Shown: positions 1 through 9,490 of the stretch, in pieces
Position numbering within the stretch: the first letter of the stretch is position 1
Layout of the letters: each line of letters opens with the position of its first letter
DNA from: Dyella silvae
GTDB taxonomy: Bacteria; Pseudomonadota; Gammaproteobacteria; Xanthomonadales; Rhodanobacteraceae
Direction: 5' to 3'
Length of the DNA stretch: 64,000 bases
Assembly (NCBI RefSeq): GCF_026421305.1
Contig: NZ_JAPJBQ010000005.1
Span: 62,001-126,000, forward strand
The notes under the pieces: model-generated
What the model was told of the DNA's origin: nothing
The model's database searches: none
What the model saw: only the letters and a program-made list of their open reading frames with translations
Program-made: the position numbers and the translations under genes

Positions 1-330
1 GCGGTTCTCCTGGCTGATATCGACTTGCTTCAGGATCTGGCTGTCCGACATGCGGCCCCAGCCGAGCGCGAGATCTACGGGCGCGAGCGCGGCGCCGGCA
101 TCAAAGCGGTAGTCCTCGCGCGAAAGCACGCGCGCGGTCAGCTCGAAACGGGCACGCGTGACCAGCGTGGTGTCGCCACGTTGCATCGTGGCGCCGTCGG
201 TAAGGTCGATCTGCGTGGGCGCATCCGGCGCCAGCACACCGGGTGACGGTGTCAACGGACGATGGTGCCACCAGTGCGTTGCGCCCAGCCCGCATACCAG
301 TAACAGACAGATCAGTACCCAACGTGGCAT
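1..330 (-). CDS. Membrane-anchored conserved hypothetical protein (3' end outside window)
   Basis: The ATG is at 330-328, six bases after the oxyR stop codon, so the gene is probably transcribed with oxyR. About 110 residues are visible before the window edge. The first 17 or so residues (MPRWVLICLLLVCGLGA) form one hydrophobic segment after a single Arg, which suggests an uncleaved signal anchor with the rest of the chain in the periplasm. The soluble part contains a GWGRMSD stretch that I recall from conserved Xanthomonadales proteins of unknown function. No catalytic motif is visible. A role linked to oxidative stress would rest only on position behind oxyR. The reading frame is open to base 1 and base composition matches the neighbours, so I treat it as real. 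Confidence 0.7.
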   Translation of the reverse strand, partial: MPRWVLICLLLVCGLGATHWWHHRPLTPSPGVLAPDAPTQIDLTDGATMQRGDTTLVTRARFELTARVLSREDYRFDAGAALAPVDLALGWGRMSDSQILKQVDISQENR

Positions 331-336
331 GGTGAT

Positions 337-1281
337 TTAGCGCCCCGTCTGCCTGGTGGCCTTGGTTTCGGAAATATCTGGCTGCAGCAAGCCGGCCGGA
401 AGGTCGCGGATCACTTCGGCAAAACGCTTGAGGAAGGATGTCATCGACGAACTCTTGCGCCACGCCAGCGCAATGCGCCGGCTTGGCGGGTGCCCGGCAA
501 ATTCCAGCAGGTGCACGTTGTCGGTACGCGCCACCGGCGGCTTGATAGCCAGCGTCGGCAACAGGGTGATGCCGACGTTGGCCGCCACCATCTGGCGCAG
601 CGTTTCCAGGCTGGTGGCGCGGAAGCCAGAGCGCTCGCCAGCGCCTGCAAGCTGACACACTTCCAGAGCCTGATCGCGCATGCAGTGACCATCTTCCAGC
701 AGCAGCAGACTTTCGTCTTCGAGATCAGCAAGCTTGAGCCGCTTTTGCTTGTGCGCCAGCGGATGGCTTTCCGGCACCGCGAGCACAAAGGGCTCCTCGA
801 ACAGAAACTCCGTGTGCAGGCTGTCTTCGTGCAGGGGCAGGGCGAGAATGCCTACGTCCAGCGAGCCTTCGCGCAGCATGCGGATCACGTGCTCGGTCTT
901 CTCTTCGACCAACAGCAGCTCCAGCCGCGGAAAATGCTTGCGCACCAGCGGCACCAGATGAGGCAACAGGTAAGGGCCCAGCGTAGGGAAGATGCCCAGG
1001 CGCAGCGTGCCCGATTCGGGGTCGCGCGTTCGTTGCGCAATCGCCTTGATCTCGTCGATTTCCGACAGCACGCCACGTGCGCGGCGGGCGATCTCGCGGC
1101 CGGTTTCAGTCAGCAGCACTTTGCGCGGCGTGCGCTCCACCAGCGCAACGCCCAGTTCGTCTTCCAGCTTCTTGATCTGGGTGGACAAGGTTGGCTGACT
1201 GACAAAGCTCGCCTCGGCGGCACGGCCGAAATGGCGGTGTTCGGCGAGGGCGACGAGGTAGTGCAGGTCACGCAGGTTCAT
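337..1281 (-). CDS. oxyR: Hydrogen-peroxide-sensing LysR-type regulator OxyR
   Basis: A 314-residue LysR-family regulator of normal length. The N-terminal winged helix-turn-helix (about residues 1-60, MNLRDLHYLVALAEHRHFGR) is followed by an effector domain. The OxyR-specific redox pair is present: GHC-MRDQALEV-C places cysteines at residues 200 and 209, matching Cys199/Cys208 of E. coli OxyR, which form the activating disulfide with peroxide. The C-terminus is rich in Lys/Arg/Thr after residue 300. A likely OxyR site lies just upstream of its start, implying autoregulation. The small membrane protein gene begins 6 bases after the stop. In known bacteria OxyR activates catalase, alkyl hydroperoxide reductase and iron-sequestration genes; none of these targets is in this window. 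Confidence 0.95.
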   Translation of the reverse strand: MNLRDLHYLVALAEHRHFGRAAEASFVSQPTLSTQIKKLEDELGVALVERTPRKVLLTETGREIARRARGVLSEIDEIKAIAQRTRDPESGTLRLGIFPTLGPYLLPHLVPLVRKHFPRLELLLVEEKTEHVIRMLREGSLDVGILALPLHEDSLHTEFLFEEPFVLAVPESHPLAHKQKRLKLADLEDESLLLLEDGHCMRDQALEVCQLAGAGERSGFRATSLETLRQMVAANVGITLLPTLAIKPPVARTDNVHLLEFAGHPPSRRIALAWRKSSSMTSFLKRFAEVIRDLPAGLLQPDISETKATRQTGR

Positions 1282-1304
1282 GGGGAACGTACTCCCGCTC
1301 TCTG

Positions 1305-1319
1305 ATAGCTAACATCTAT
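1305..1319 (-). promoter_or_regulatory. Probable OxyR operator in the oxyR promoter
   Basis: The 15 bases read ATAG-N7-CTAT on both strands, exactly half of the described OxyR consensus ATAG-N7-CTAT-N7-ATAG-N7-CTAT. The site lies 24 bases upstream of the oxyR start codon in an AT-richer stretch. The second half-site is not obvious on either side. This fits negative autoregulation, which is typical of LysR-type regulators; the functional claim is inference. Confidence 0.6.
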
Positions 1320-1386
1320 GATATTGGCGGTTGTCATCGTTTTGGGCAATGGCGCGTGAGTGAGCGCGTCCAGTTTCCCTAAGTGC

Positions 1387-1416
1387 AAAAAAAAAGCCCC
1401 GGCTCGCACCGGGGCT
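1387..1416 (-). terminator. Rho-independent terminator after the TonB-dependent receptor gene
   Basis: An 8-bp stem (AGCCCCGG paired with CCGGGGCT) with a 6-base loop is followed on the minus strand by nine T. It sits 25 bases beyond the receptor's stop codon and separates it from oxyR. Confidence 0.85.
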
Positions 1417-1440
1417 CAGATAGAACAACGGTTGCTCCGC

Positions 1441-3975
1441 TCAGAACTCCTGACTGAAACGAATGCCCACCGTGCGCGGCTGGTTCATGACGGTGTAGAC
1501 CTGACCATTGGGATACTGCGGCACCACGTTGTGAGCAGCGCACGTCGCCGCTGCGCACTCGGCGTAGCGGAACAGCTGACCCCGCTCGTCAAAGGCGTTG
1601 TTGATATAAAGATCCAGCGTCATGCCGTGGTACTTCACGCCGGCAGTGAAATCGGCCGTGGTGTAGGCCGGCATGTTGCCGATCAAGGCGTTGGCGCCCA
1701 CGCGTAGGTCGGAGGTGCGCTCGCCCACGTGGACCACCGCTACCTGACCAAACACCTCGTAGTCGCCGATGTTGGTGGTGTAGCGCGCGTTGACGTTGTA
1801 CTTGAGCTTCGGCGTCACCGGCAGGCGCGTGCCCTTGGGTGCCAGCGGGCCGGTCACCGTGGCGCCGGTGATCGGGTTGATCGAGCCGGCCGGGCAGTTG
1901 CTGATCGGGTTGCCGCTGGTGTCGGTAAAGCCGCAGTAATCCTGGGTCAGCTTGGCGTCGTAATAGGCCATGCCTGCGCCGAGCTGCAGGTTATACGTGG
2001 CCGCCCAGTTCACGTCCTGCTCGATGCCGTTGATGCGTGCCTGACCCGCGTTGCGGATTTCGGTGAGACCGTTGGCACCGAGAATGCTGAACTGGAAGTC
2101 TTTCCAGTTCTCCCGGAAGATCGCGCCGTTGTACGACAGCCGGTGATCAAGCCAGGTGGTTTTCCAGCCAAGCTCGTAGTTGGTGAGGAAGTCCGACTTG
2201 TACGGCGGCAGGGAGCCACGGCGATTGATGCCGCCAGGGCGGAAGCCTTCCGACCACGTGCCGTAAATCATCTTGTCCGGCGTGATCTGCCAGGTCAGAT
2301 TGGCTTTGCCCAGCGAATCGGTTTCCTTGGTGGCCTTGTCGAAATCCAGGCATGGCGCGCCATGGAAGCGATACGTCGAGATGCATCCAGCCTCGCCGTA
2401 AGTCGACGTGGGCGCGAACCCTGCACTGAAGCCGTAGAAGCCCTTCAGGCTGTTGTCGGTGTGGAACCAGCGTCCGCCGATGGTGCCGATGAGCGTTTCC
2501 GGAATGAAGTCGTACGACATCTCGCCAAACAACGCTTCATCGCGGTCGACGCGTTCCTGCTGAGTAAGCCACAGCGTATTCGGCCATCCGGTCACCGACA
2601 GCGACGTGGCAAAACCGTTGATCAGGTAGTCCTGTTGAATTTCATGCACCTGCCGCTGGAAAAAGACGCCGCCTACCACGCGCAGGCGATCGTCCGCCGG
2701 CGACGCAATGCGCAGTTCGTGGCTTTGCTTGGTGTAGTGGTTGTGCGCCTGGATGTACTGCGACGGGTTGATCAGGTTGCCCGCGTTGTCCTGGATATAG
2801 GCACCGTAATGCGCAATGGTGTCGTACCAGAACGAGTAGTCGCTGTAGTCGCTGTCTTCTTCCTGATTACGCGTGAGATGCGAGTAGGCATAAGTCAGGT
2901 CGAAGTTGCCGATCTTGCCTTCGACGGTCAGCGCGGCCTGTACCCAGCGATCGTTGGCATAATCGGGATAGTAGTGAGTAAGCGCCAGCGAACCGACCTG
3001 CGGATCCGAAGCGAATGCGCCGTTGGTGATGGTGTGTTGCCCCATGATGGTGGGGCTGATGGACCAGTCGTCGTTGAGGTCAAACCGCAGCGCGGCGCGG
3101 CCACCCTGAATGTCGACATCGTTGTAGTTCTTCTTGGCTTGCCCGGTGCACACCAGGTTGGGCGGATTCGAGCAGCCCGCTGCATTGCTCACGGTGATGC
3201 CCGAGGTAGGGAACGTGCGCGAGCCCACTTCATTGTCGATGTAACCCGCGTCGTGTTCGGACCAGCCCACCAGGCGAATCGCCGAGCCCGGCGACATGGG
3301 AATGTTGACCATGCCCTCGGCGGTATAACCCACCCCGCCGTGGGAAACGGAATTCACGCCAGCGCTGTAGCTGGCGGCAAAACCGCTGGGGTCAGGCTTG
3401 TTTGTAATGATGCGAATCGCACCGGCTTCCGCGCTGGCGCCATACAGCGTGCCTTGCGGACCCGACAGCGACTCGACGCGCGCGATGTCGTACATGTGGA
3501 TGTCGAGCGGCCCCTGGATCGTGGTGACCGGCTGCTCATCCAGATACACGCCAACGCTCGGTTGCGAAGCGGAATGGTTGCCATCGCCGCCACTGGCCAC
3601 GCCGCGCATGTAGATCAGCGCAAAACCCGGGCCATAGGTTTGATACGAGACACTGGGCAGATACTTCACATAGTCGTTGAAATTCTGGACGTGAAGTTCC
3701 TGCAGCTTTTCCGTGTCCAGCACCTGCAGGCTGATCGGCACCTTCTGCAGATTTTCCTCGCGCTTCTGCGCCGTTACCGTTACGGCATCCAGCGTCTTGG
3801 TCTTTACTTGCGCGGCGGTCGGCGGATTGGCGGATTGATTCTGCGCCGGATTCTGTGCGGCATCCTCCGCTACAGCAGGTGATGCCATGGCAAGACAAAT
3901 AGCTGCTGCCAGCGGCAGCCGGGACAACGTGATGTGCCGCGTACGAGTCGGCCCCCTCGGCCTGACTTTGTGCAT
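1441..3975 (-). CDS. TonB-dependent outer-membrane receptor
   Basis: The open frame runs further upstream, but the start is placed at 3975 because a strong Shine-Dalgarno (GGGAGGGAAG) lies just before this ATG and a signal peptide follows (Arg-rich start, hydrophobic core, ASPAVA near residue 36). The protein is 844 residues. After the signal peptide comes a TonB-box-like segment (LDAVTVTAQKREEN), then the plug domain with the LYGASAEAGAIRIIT stretch typical of plugs, then a long beta-barrel ending in aromatic FSQEF. It should import a large substrate across the outer membrane using TonB energy. The substrate cannot be read from sequence. The TPR-sulfotransferase gene ends 43 bases upstream in the same orientation and is probably co-transcribed. 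The plug is of the type abundant in xanthomonads and sphingomonads. Confidence 0.9.
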   Translation of the reverse strand: MHKVRPRGPTRTRHITLSRLPLAAAICLAMASPAVAEDAAQNPAQNQSANPPTAAQVKTKTLDAVTVTAQKREENLQKVPISLQVLDTEKLQELHVQNFNDYVKYLPSVSYQTYGPGFALIYMRGVASGGDGNHSASQPSVGVYLDEQPVTTIQGPLDIHMYDIARVESLSGPQGTLYGASAEAGAIRIITNKPDPSGFAASYSAGVNSVSHGGVGYTAEGMVNIPMSPGSAIRLVGWSEHDAGYIDNEVGSRTFPTSGITVSNAAGCSNPPNLVCTGQAKKNYNDVDIQGGRAALRFDLNDDWSISPTIMGQHTITNGAFASDPQVGSLALTHYYPDYANDRWVQAALTVEGKIGNFDLTYAYSHLTRNQEEDSDYSDYSFWYDTIAHYGAYIQDNAGNLINPSQYIQAHNHYTKQSHELRIASPADDRLRVVGGVFFQRQVHEIQQDYLINGFATSLSVTGWPNTLWLTQQERVDRDEALFGEMSYDFIPETLIGTIGGRWFHTDNSLKGFYGFSAGFAPTSTYGEAGCISTYRFHGAPCLDFDKATKETDSLGKANLTWQITPDKMIYGTWSEGFRPGGINRRGSLPPYKSDFLTNYELGWKTTWLDHRLSYNGAIFRENWKDFQFSILGANGLTEIRNAGQARINGIEQDVNWAATYNLQLGAGMAYYDAKLTQDYCGFTDTSGNPISNCPAGSINPITGATVTGPLAPKGTRLPVTPKLKYNVNARYTTNIGDYEVFGQVAVVHVGERTSDLRVGANALIGNMPAYTTADFTAGVKYHGMTLDLYINNAFDERGQLFRYAECAAATCAAHNVVPQYPNGQVYTVMNQPRTVGIRFSQEF

Positions 3976-4018
3976 CGACTTCCCTCCCCACGAGATATAG
4001 GCGACGTTTGTAAGTCTG

Positions 4019-6046
4019 TTATGTCGCCTCGCATGCCGGTGACTCGGGGTAACTCCCCAGCACCGGCCCCAATACTTCCTCCAGCGGTGCCAGCCATGGC
4101 GAGTAGTGCCGCCAGTGATCCACGCCTTCGCGATAGATCGGCTGACGAACCTGTTCCGAACTTGCTGTGCGCACTGGCCGCGCGTTCTCGAAGAACTGCA
4201 GACAGGACGCTTCAAACGGAAGGCCGCAGTAATCGAGCAGACGCCGGATCTCCCCTTCGGTGTCTTCGACCATGCGTTCGTAGATGACGCGATGCATGCG
4301 GCCCGGCAGCACCGCGTCGAAATGAGCCATCAGCGACACGTAATCGCGGTAATAGCGGCCAATGTCTTCAAGGCTGTAGCTGAAGCTCTGGCCACGAGCG
4401 AAGTGTTGCTTGAACCCCGAGAAGCAGCAGGCCAGCGGGTGCCGGCGTGCGTCGATGATCCTGGCGTTGGGCAGCATCAGATGGATCAGGCCGATGTGCA
4501 TGAAATTGTTCGGCATCTTGTCGATGAACAGCGGTGCCGACGTCTTGCGCTGAATGCGGGTGTGGTCGAGATAGCGCTCGCCAAGCGCGCGCAGCGCTTT
4601 TGCATCCAGTGTGGCGAGTACGTCGTGATAAGGCGTGGCGCTGTCAGCCTCGCTCTGCTCGCGTAGCAGGCGGGTGATCGAGGTGATCTCGGGCAGCTCC
4701 ATCGTGCCTTCCACCTGGCTGTGGCTCGAGAGGATCTGCTCGATCAGCGTCGAGCCGGAGCGCGGCAGGCCGACGATGAAAATGGGGTCGCGGGCATCGC
4801 TTCCCATGCCCGCGCGCGCGTGAAAGAACTCACGCGTATAGCGCTGGCGGATGTGACGAACACGGGCGCTGGTGTCATCGGCGTTATAACGAAGCTGCCC
4901 GTGGCGAATCGCGTTGCCCTGCGCGTAATGCTGGAAGGATGGCGCATGCTCGCCGGCATCCTCCAGGGCCTTGCCGATGGCAAAGGCGAGATGGAGCCTG
5001 TCGTCGTCGGCCAGATCGGCGCGCGCGAACTGCGCACGCATGGTGGCGAGATCATCGGCGCTGAAGCGGAGGGTCTTGAGATTGGCCAGACTCCACCAGA
5101 TCTCGCCGCACGACGGCTCCAGCGACAGTCCGCGACGGTACGCGTCGATGGCGCGGCCGCCGTAACCCGCCGTCTTGAGCGCGTGGCCGTAGCTCATCCA
5201 CACGCGCGGGTAACGTGCGTCGCGGGCAAGCAGATCGCCATAGATGTGAATGGCCGGTTCGTAGTCGCCGATACGGCACAACACGGCCGCTTTCAGGTTG
5301 AGATAGCCGGCGTGATCCGGCTCCGCAGAAAGCAACTCATTGACTTCCGCCAGCGCATGTTCCGGTTGATTGCTGCGATGGAGGATCAGCGCATAGTTGA
5401 ATCGCGCCGCGGCAAAACCTGGTGCCAAAGCCAGGCAGCGTTCCAACAGATCACGTGCATCGTCATGGCGGCCAAGGCGCGCGGCTGCTTCAGCGGACAT
5501 GCGCAGCGCGGCGACGTCGGTTGGCGCCTGACTCAGTTGCTCGCGCAACAGCGCTTCTGCCTCGGGCAGGCGGTTCTCCGCCAGCGCCGAGGCCGCAGCA
5601 AGCAGGCGCGGATCGCGCGTGGCATGGCGGACATGCTGTGTGTAAGCCTCATTGGCGGCAATGTGATCGCCCATCGTGGCCAGGCCATCGGCCAAGGCGC
5701 GCCATACCTGCGGCAAATCGGCCTTCAACGCAGCGGCTTTGCGCAGCGCATCGATGGCTTCGTGATGGCGTCCTGCCTGCCCGAGCGCCAGACCCAGCTC
5801 GTAATGAGCAAGCGACCACGCTGGCTGCTTGCGGGTCAACGGCAGAAGAATCTCGATGGCTCCCCGCGCATCGCCCTGCGCAGATCGCGCGGCCGCAAGC
5901 AATTGCAATGCGGCCGGGTGATCCGGAACCACCTTCAGGATCTCCGTCGCTTGTTCTGCGGCCAGCGTGGGCTGGTTTTCCAGCAGGTGTGCGGTGTGCT
6001 GCAGGGCTTGTTGCAAGGTGCCGGTCGCTTCGTCGTGAGCCCTCAT
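4019..6046 (-). CDS. TPR-repeat sulfotransferase family protein
   Basis: A 675-residue two-part protein. Roughly residues 1-370 are tetratricopeptide repeats (repeated patterns such as ALAEVNELLSAEPDHAGYLNLKAAV), a protein-binding superhelix. The C-terminal part is a sulfotransferase fold: IFIVGLPRSGSTLIEQIL near residue 423 is the 5'-phosphosulfate loop of PAPS-dependent enzymes, and the RRHPLACCFSGFKQHF region resembles the 3'-phosphate motif. No signal peptide is present, so it is probably cytoplasmic. Bacterial proteins of this build are often found beside TonB-dependent receptors, as here, but the acceptor is unknown. The start is the first ATG after a long gap with no upstream coding frame. 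Actual sulfotransfer activity is inferred from motifs only. Confidence 0.85.
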   Translation of the reverse strand: MRAHDEATGTLQQALQHTAHLLENQPTLAAEQATEILKVVPDHPAALQLLAAARSAQGDARGAIEILLPLTRKQPAWSLAHYELGLALGQAGRHHEAIDALRKAAALKADLPQVWRALADGLATMGDHIAANEAYTQHVRHATRDPRLLAAASALAENRLPEAEALLREQLSQAPTDVAALRMSAEAAARLGRHDDARDLLERCLALAPGFAAARFNYALILHRSNQPEHALAEVNELLSAEPDHAGYLNLKAAVLCRIGDYEPAIHIYGDLLARDARYPRVWMSYGHALKTAGYGGRAIDAYRRGLSLEPSCGEIWWSLANLKTLRFSADDLATMRAQFARADLADDDRLHLAFAIGKALEDAGEHAPSFQHYAQGNAIRHGQLRYNADDTSARVRHIRQRYTREFFHARAGMGSDARDPIFIVGLPRSGSTLIEQILSSHSQVEGTMELPEITSITRLLREQSEADSATPYHDVLATLDAKALRALGERYLDHTRIQRKTSAPLFIDKMPNNFMHIGLIHLMLPNARIIDARRHPLACCFSGFKQHFARGQSFSYSLEDIGRYYRDYVSLMAHFDAVLPGRMHRVIYERMVEDTEGEIRRLLDYCGLPFEASCLQFFENARPVRTASSEQVRQPIYREGVDHWRHYSPWLAPLEEVLGPVLGSYPESPACEAT

Positions 6047-6578
6047 GCGTCATGCACCATTTGGGGTGCACCGTGTTTATGCAGGCATGGGTTTGGGCGA
6101 GTGAGCGCAGGCACGGCGTGGGACATAGGGCGACAACGACTCCTGAGCAAAACAAAGGCACACGTCGAGGCTGGGGCGGTACGCCTCGATGACGCTACCG
6201 GGGGAGAAACCAGAAAAATGCTAGACAGCGAGGTCTTTCAAGGACGCCGGCGATGGGCGGTGACGCTACGAACGGTCTGGGCGACGGCGCGTCGCCATTC
6301 CAGTGAAGCCGGCAAGAAAGGTCTCATCTCACGCCTTGGGCAGCTCTGTGAAGACGCGTTTCACCCTACGCCGCGACATGGCGGGTGGGTATCGGAAAAT
6401 GTCAGAGAGCAGGGGCAGAAATGCAGAGCAGCGACTTCCGCGTTAAGCGGGACTGACACGGGGCTTGCGGTGGCCCGGTTCGGCAGACGTGTCCGGGCTA
6501 TGCCTTCTGGCACTGGGGCATTTGTCACGGCTGCACCTAGCGTTCGGAGTTTGTCTGTCCCTAGGGGAGTCTCCTCGC
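6047..6578. other. Divergent intergenic region, no gene supported
   Basis: This 532-base gap lies between the divergent sulfotransferase and aminopeptidase genes. A plus-strand open frame beginning near 6219 has a purine-rich upstream stretch but no recognisable protein features and runs out of frame into the aminopeptidase start, so I do not call it. The region should hold two promoters; none is convincing by eye. Confidence 0.4.
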
Positions 6579-9263
6579 ATGCATCGTCTTGTTCGCCCGC
6601 TCGTTCTCACCGCACTTGCCGCCTGCTGTGGCGTGGCTCTCGCCGCGCCGGCTGCCGATGATCAGCCGCATGGCCGGTTGCCGGGCTGGGCACAGCCCCA
6701 GTCGTACCAGCTCGACTTCAAGGTCGATCCGCGCCAGCAGGACTTCTCCGGCACCACCACCATCAAGGTGACGCTGACGCAGGCATCGGATCACCTGTGG
6801 TTGCATGGCCGCGAGCTGAAAGTGGGCAAGGTCACCGTGACCGACGCCGCGGGCAAAGCGCGTGCCGGCAAATACGTGGACGTAGCGCCGCAAGAAGGCG
6901 TGGTGCGCATCGACTTCGGCGGCACGCTGAAGCCGCAGCAGCTCACCCTGGCCATCGAATACACCGCGCCGCTCAATCAGCAGCTGCAGGGTCTGTACAA
7001 GGTAAGTCATGAGGGCCAGCCGTACGCGATGACGCAGATGGAACCCATCAGCGCGCGCTACGCATTCCCGGGCTTCGACGAGCCTGCCTTCAAGACGCCG
7101 TTCGATATCCGCCTGACCATTCCCAACGACGAAGTGGGCGTTGCCAACACCAAGCAGGTGAAGGAAGTACCGGCCGGCGCCGGCTGGAAGACGCTGACTT
7201 TCTCCACCACCAAGCCGCTGCCGACCTACCTGGTCGCTTTCGGCGTCGGTCCGTGGGATGTGGTGAAGGGTCCGGATTTGTCGCCGACCCAGTACCGTGC
7301 GCAGGCGACCGAACTGCGTGGCATTGCTGCCAAGGGCGAAGGCCACCGCATGCAGCACGTGCTGAGCGAAACGCCGAGCATCATCCATACGCTCGAGGAC
7401 TACTACGGCTTCGGCTATCCGTGGGACAAGCTTGACCTGCTCGCCGCGCCGGACTTCTCTGCCGGTGCGATGGAAAACCCGGGCCTGGTCACGTTCCGCG
7501 ACTGGTTGCTGCTGCTCGATCCCGATTCGCCGGCCAATTACGTGCGCGGTTCGTTCAACGTCACCGCGCATGAGCTGGCGCACCAGTGGACCGGCGATAC
7601 GGTGACGATGGAATGGTGGGATGACCTGTGGCTCAACGAAGCATTCGCCACCTGGATGCAGCAGAAGGTCACGCAAAAGGTGCATCCGGAATACCGCGCC
7701 GACCTCGATCGCGTGCGCGGTGCGCAGGGCGCGATGAACGGCGACAGCCTGGTCACCACGCGCAAGATCCGTCAGCCGATCACCGGCAACGGCGACATCG
7801 AAACCGCATTCGACGGCATCACCTATCAGAAAGGTGCGGCCGTGCTCGGCATGTTCGAGGGCTACGTCGGCGAGTCGACCTTCCAGAAGGGCATGCGTGC
7901 CTATATCCAGGATCACAAGTTCAGCAATGCCACCGCCGATGACCTGATCAATGCCATCGCCAAGGCCGCCGACAAGGGCGACGACTTCAAGCAGGCGTTC
8001 AAGAGCTTCCTCAACCAGCCGGGCGTGCCGTATGTGCAGACGCAGCTGAGCCAGGAGGGCGGCAAGACGGTGCTGCATCTGAGTCAGAGCCGCTACCTGC
8101 CGGTAGGCAGCAAAGGCAACGACCAGCAGGTATGGGGCGTGCCGATGTGCGTGCGCTATGGCACCGCCGAAGGCAGCAAGGTGAGCTGTGAACTGCTGGA
8201 CAAGGCGCAGGGCACGATGGTGCTCAGCGGCGCCAGTAACCCGACCTGGGTGCTGCCGAACGCCAACGGCACCGGCTATTACCGCTTCGCCATGGCCAAG
8301 AGCGACCTGGCCAGCCTGGGCAAGCAGATTGGCAAGCTGGACGATGCCGAGCAGCTTGCGTACGCCGATGCGGTGTATGCCGGCTTCAAGCACGGCGATA
8401 TCGACGCAGGCAGCGTACTGGCTGCACTCAAGCCGTTGACGGCCTCGAAGACGCGCGAAGTCGCTACCGCGCCGCTCTCCAGCTTCAACTGGATTTACAA
8501 CAACCTCGCGCAGAACGATGCACAGCGCGCCAAGCTCGCCAAGTGGGCTACGGATGCCTACCTGCCGCGCATGAAGCAGCTCGGTTACCAGCGCAAGGCC
8601 AACGAGGCAGACAGCGACTCGCTGCTGCGCACTGTGCTGGCCGACGAACTGGCGTTGGTGGTGAAGGTGCCGGAAGTACGCGCTGAGCTGCTCAAGCAGG
8701 GCGATGCCGCACTCAAGCGCAAAGCCGACGGCCGCCTCGACCTCGCTGCCGCCGATCACGACCTGTTGGATACCATCCTCGGCGTCACCGTGCAGGAACG
8801 TGGCAAGAGCGCCGTCGACGCACTGATCGCCGAACTCCCGCAGACCAGCGATGCGGCTTATCGCAACGCCATCCTCGGCGGCCTGAGCGAAGTCACGGAT
8901 CCCGCGCTTGCCGTGGAAGTGCGCAACTTCGGCCTCGACAAGAAGGTGAAAGTGGGCGAAATGGCCATGTTGCTGCGTGGCGGCCGCAGCACGCGCGCGC
9001 AACGTGACGTGTCCTGGCAGTGGGCCACCGCCAACTACGACAAGATCGTCGAACGCACCGGCAGCTTTGCGGGTGGCCAGCTGCCCGGCCTCATGGGCGG
9101 TGGTGGTTGCTCGAAGGCCGAAGCCGATCGTCTGCAGGACTTCTTCAAGACCCGCGCCAAGAACGTGACCGGTGCAGAGCGTGGTCTCGCGCAGACCAGC
9201 GAAGCCACGCTGCTGTGTTCGGCATTGGCCGAGAAGCAGGATCCGGCCGCGATTCTTCGCTGA
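6579..9263 (+). CDS. Exported M1-family zinc aminopeptidase
   Basis: An 894-residue gluzincin. The start at 6579 is preceded by AGGGGAG at good spacing and gives an N-terminal export signal; the frame extends further upstream without a ribosome site. The signal is either Sec type I (cleavage near VALAA-PAADD) or, less likely, a lipoprotein signal, because LAAC occurs at residues 13-16. The exopeptidase motif GAMEN is at 296-300 and the zinc motif HELAH-X18-E at His331, Glu332, His335 and Glu354, so all catalytic residues are present. The C-terminal half is the ERAP1_C-like alpha-helical domain. It should release N-terminal residues from peptides in the periplasm or outside the cell. It is transcribed alone and followed by a strong terminator. 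Confidence 0.93.
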   Translation: MHRLVRPLVLTALAACCGVALAAPAADDQPHGRLPGWAQPQSYQLDFKVDPRQQDFSGTTTIKVTLTQASDHLWLHGRELKVGKVTVTDAAGKARAGKYVDVAPQEGVVRIDFGGTLKPQQLTLAIEYTAPLNQQLQGLYKVSHEGQPYAMTQMEPISARYAFPGFDEPAFKTPFDIRLTIPNDEVGVANTKQVKEVPAGAGWKTLTFSTTKPLPTYLVAFGVGPWDVVKGPDLSPTQYRAQATELRGIAAKGEGHRMQHVLSETPSIIHTLEDYYGFGYPWDKLDLLAAPDFSAGAMENPGLVTFRDWLLLLDPDSPANYVRGSFNVTAHELAHQWTGDTVTMEWWDDLWLNEAFATWMQQKVTQKVHPEYRADLDRVRGAQGAMNGDSLVTTRKIRQPITGNGDIETAFDGITYQKGAAVLGMFEGYVGESTFQKGMRAYIQDHKFSNATADDLINAIAKAADKGDDFKQAFKSFLNQPGVPYVQTQLSQEGGKTVLHLSQSRYLPVGSKGNDQQVWGVPMCVRYGTAEGSKVSCELLDKAQGTMVLSGASNPTWVLPNANGTGYYRFAMAKSDLASLGKQIGKLDDAEQLAYADAVYAGFKHGDIDAGSVLAALKPLTASKTREVATAPLSSFNWIYNNLAQNDAQRAKLAKWATDAYLPRMKQLGYQRKANEADSDSLLRTVLADELALVVKVPEVRAELLKQGDAALKRKADGRLDLAAADHDLLDTILGVTVQERGKSAVDALIAELPQTSDAAYRNAILGGLSEVTDPALAVEVRNFGLDKKVKVGEMAMLLRGGRSTRAQRDVSWQWATANYDKIVERTGSFAGGQLPGLMGGGGCSKAEADRLQDFFKTRAKNVTGAERGLAQTSEATLLCSALAEKQDPAAILR

Positions 9264-9283
9264 TCAAACCGAGCTGTATGGAT

Positions 9284-9317
9284 AAAGCCGGGCGGTGTAA
9301 ACCGCCCGGCTTTTCTT
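9284..9317 (+). terminator. Rho-independent terminator after the M1 aminopeptidase gene
   Basis: A long GC-rich stem (GCCGGGCGGT paired with ACCGCCCGGC, loop GTAA) is followed by TTTTCTTT and lies 21 bases after the stop codon. A short A-rich run before the stem could also help on the other strand. Confidence 0.9.
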
Positions 9318-9490
9318 TGCCCAGCGTTCCTCGGCAGACTTGAGCTGGGGCGCATCTGGCGAGGCGGAAAGGTGTAAGCCTTTGCTCGCAATTCAACAAG
9401 CCAAGAACTGACGTTCGGCGACCTCCTTGATGAGAGAACCCGCCTCGCAGCATCAATAGACTTCCATACTTTTAGGCATGGAGGTATCCA

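Noticed and set aside
6615-6630. Lipobox (LAAC) in the aminopeptidase signal peptide
   Set aside because: The Cys is only at residue 16 and a better Sec cleavage site follows; left as a less likely alternative.
4721-6661. Long plus-strand open frame antisense to the TPR-sulfotransferase
   Set aside because: It is the mirror of a well-supported gene in GC-rich DNA; no domain, no ribosome site, composition (Arg/Gln/Ala-rich) typical of antisense frames.
6561-9002. Long minus-strand open frame antisense to the M1 aminopeptidase
   Set aside because: Same reasoning; the plus strand carries all zinc-peptidase motifs.
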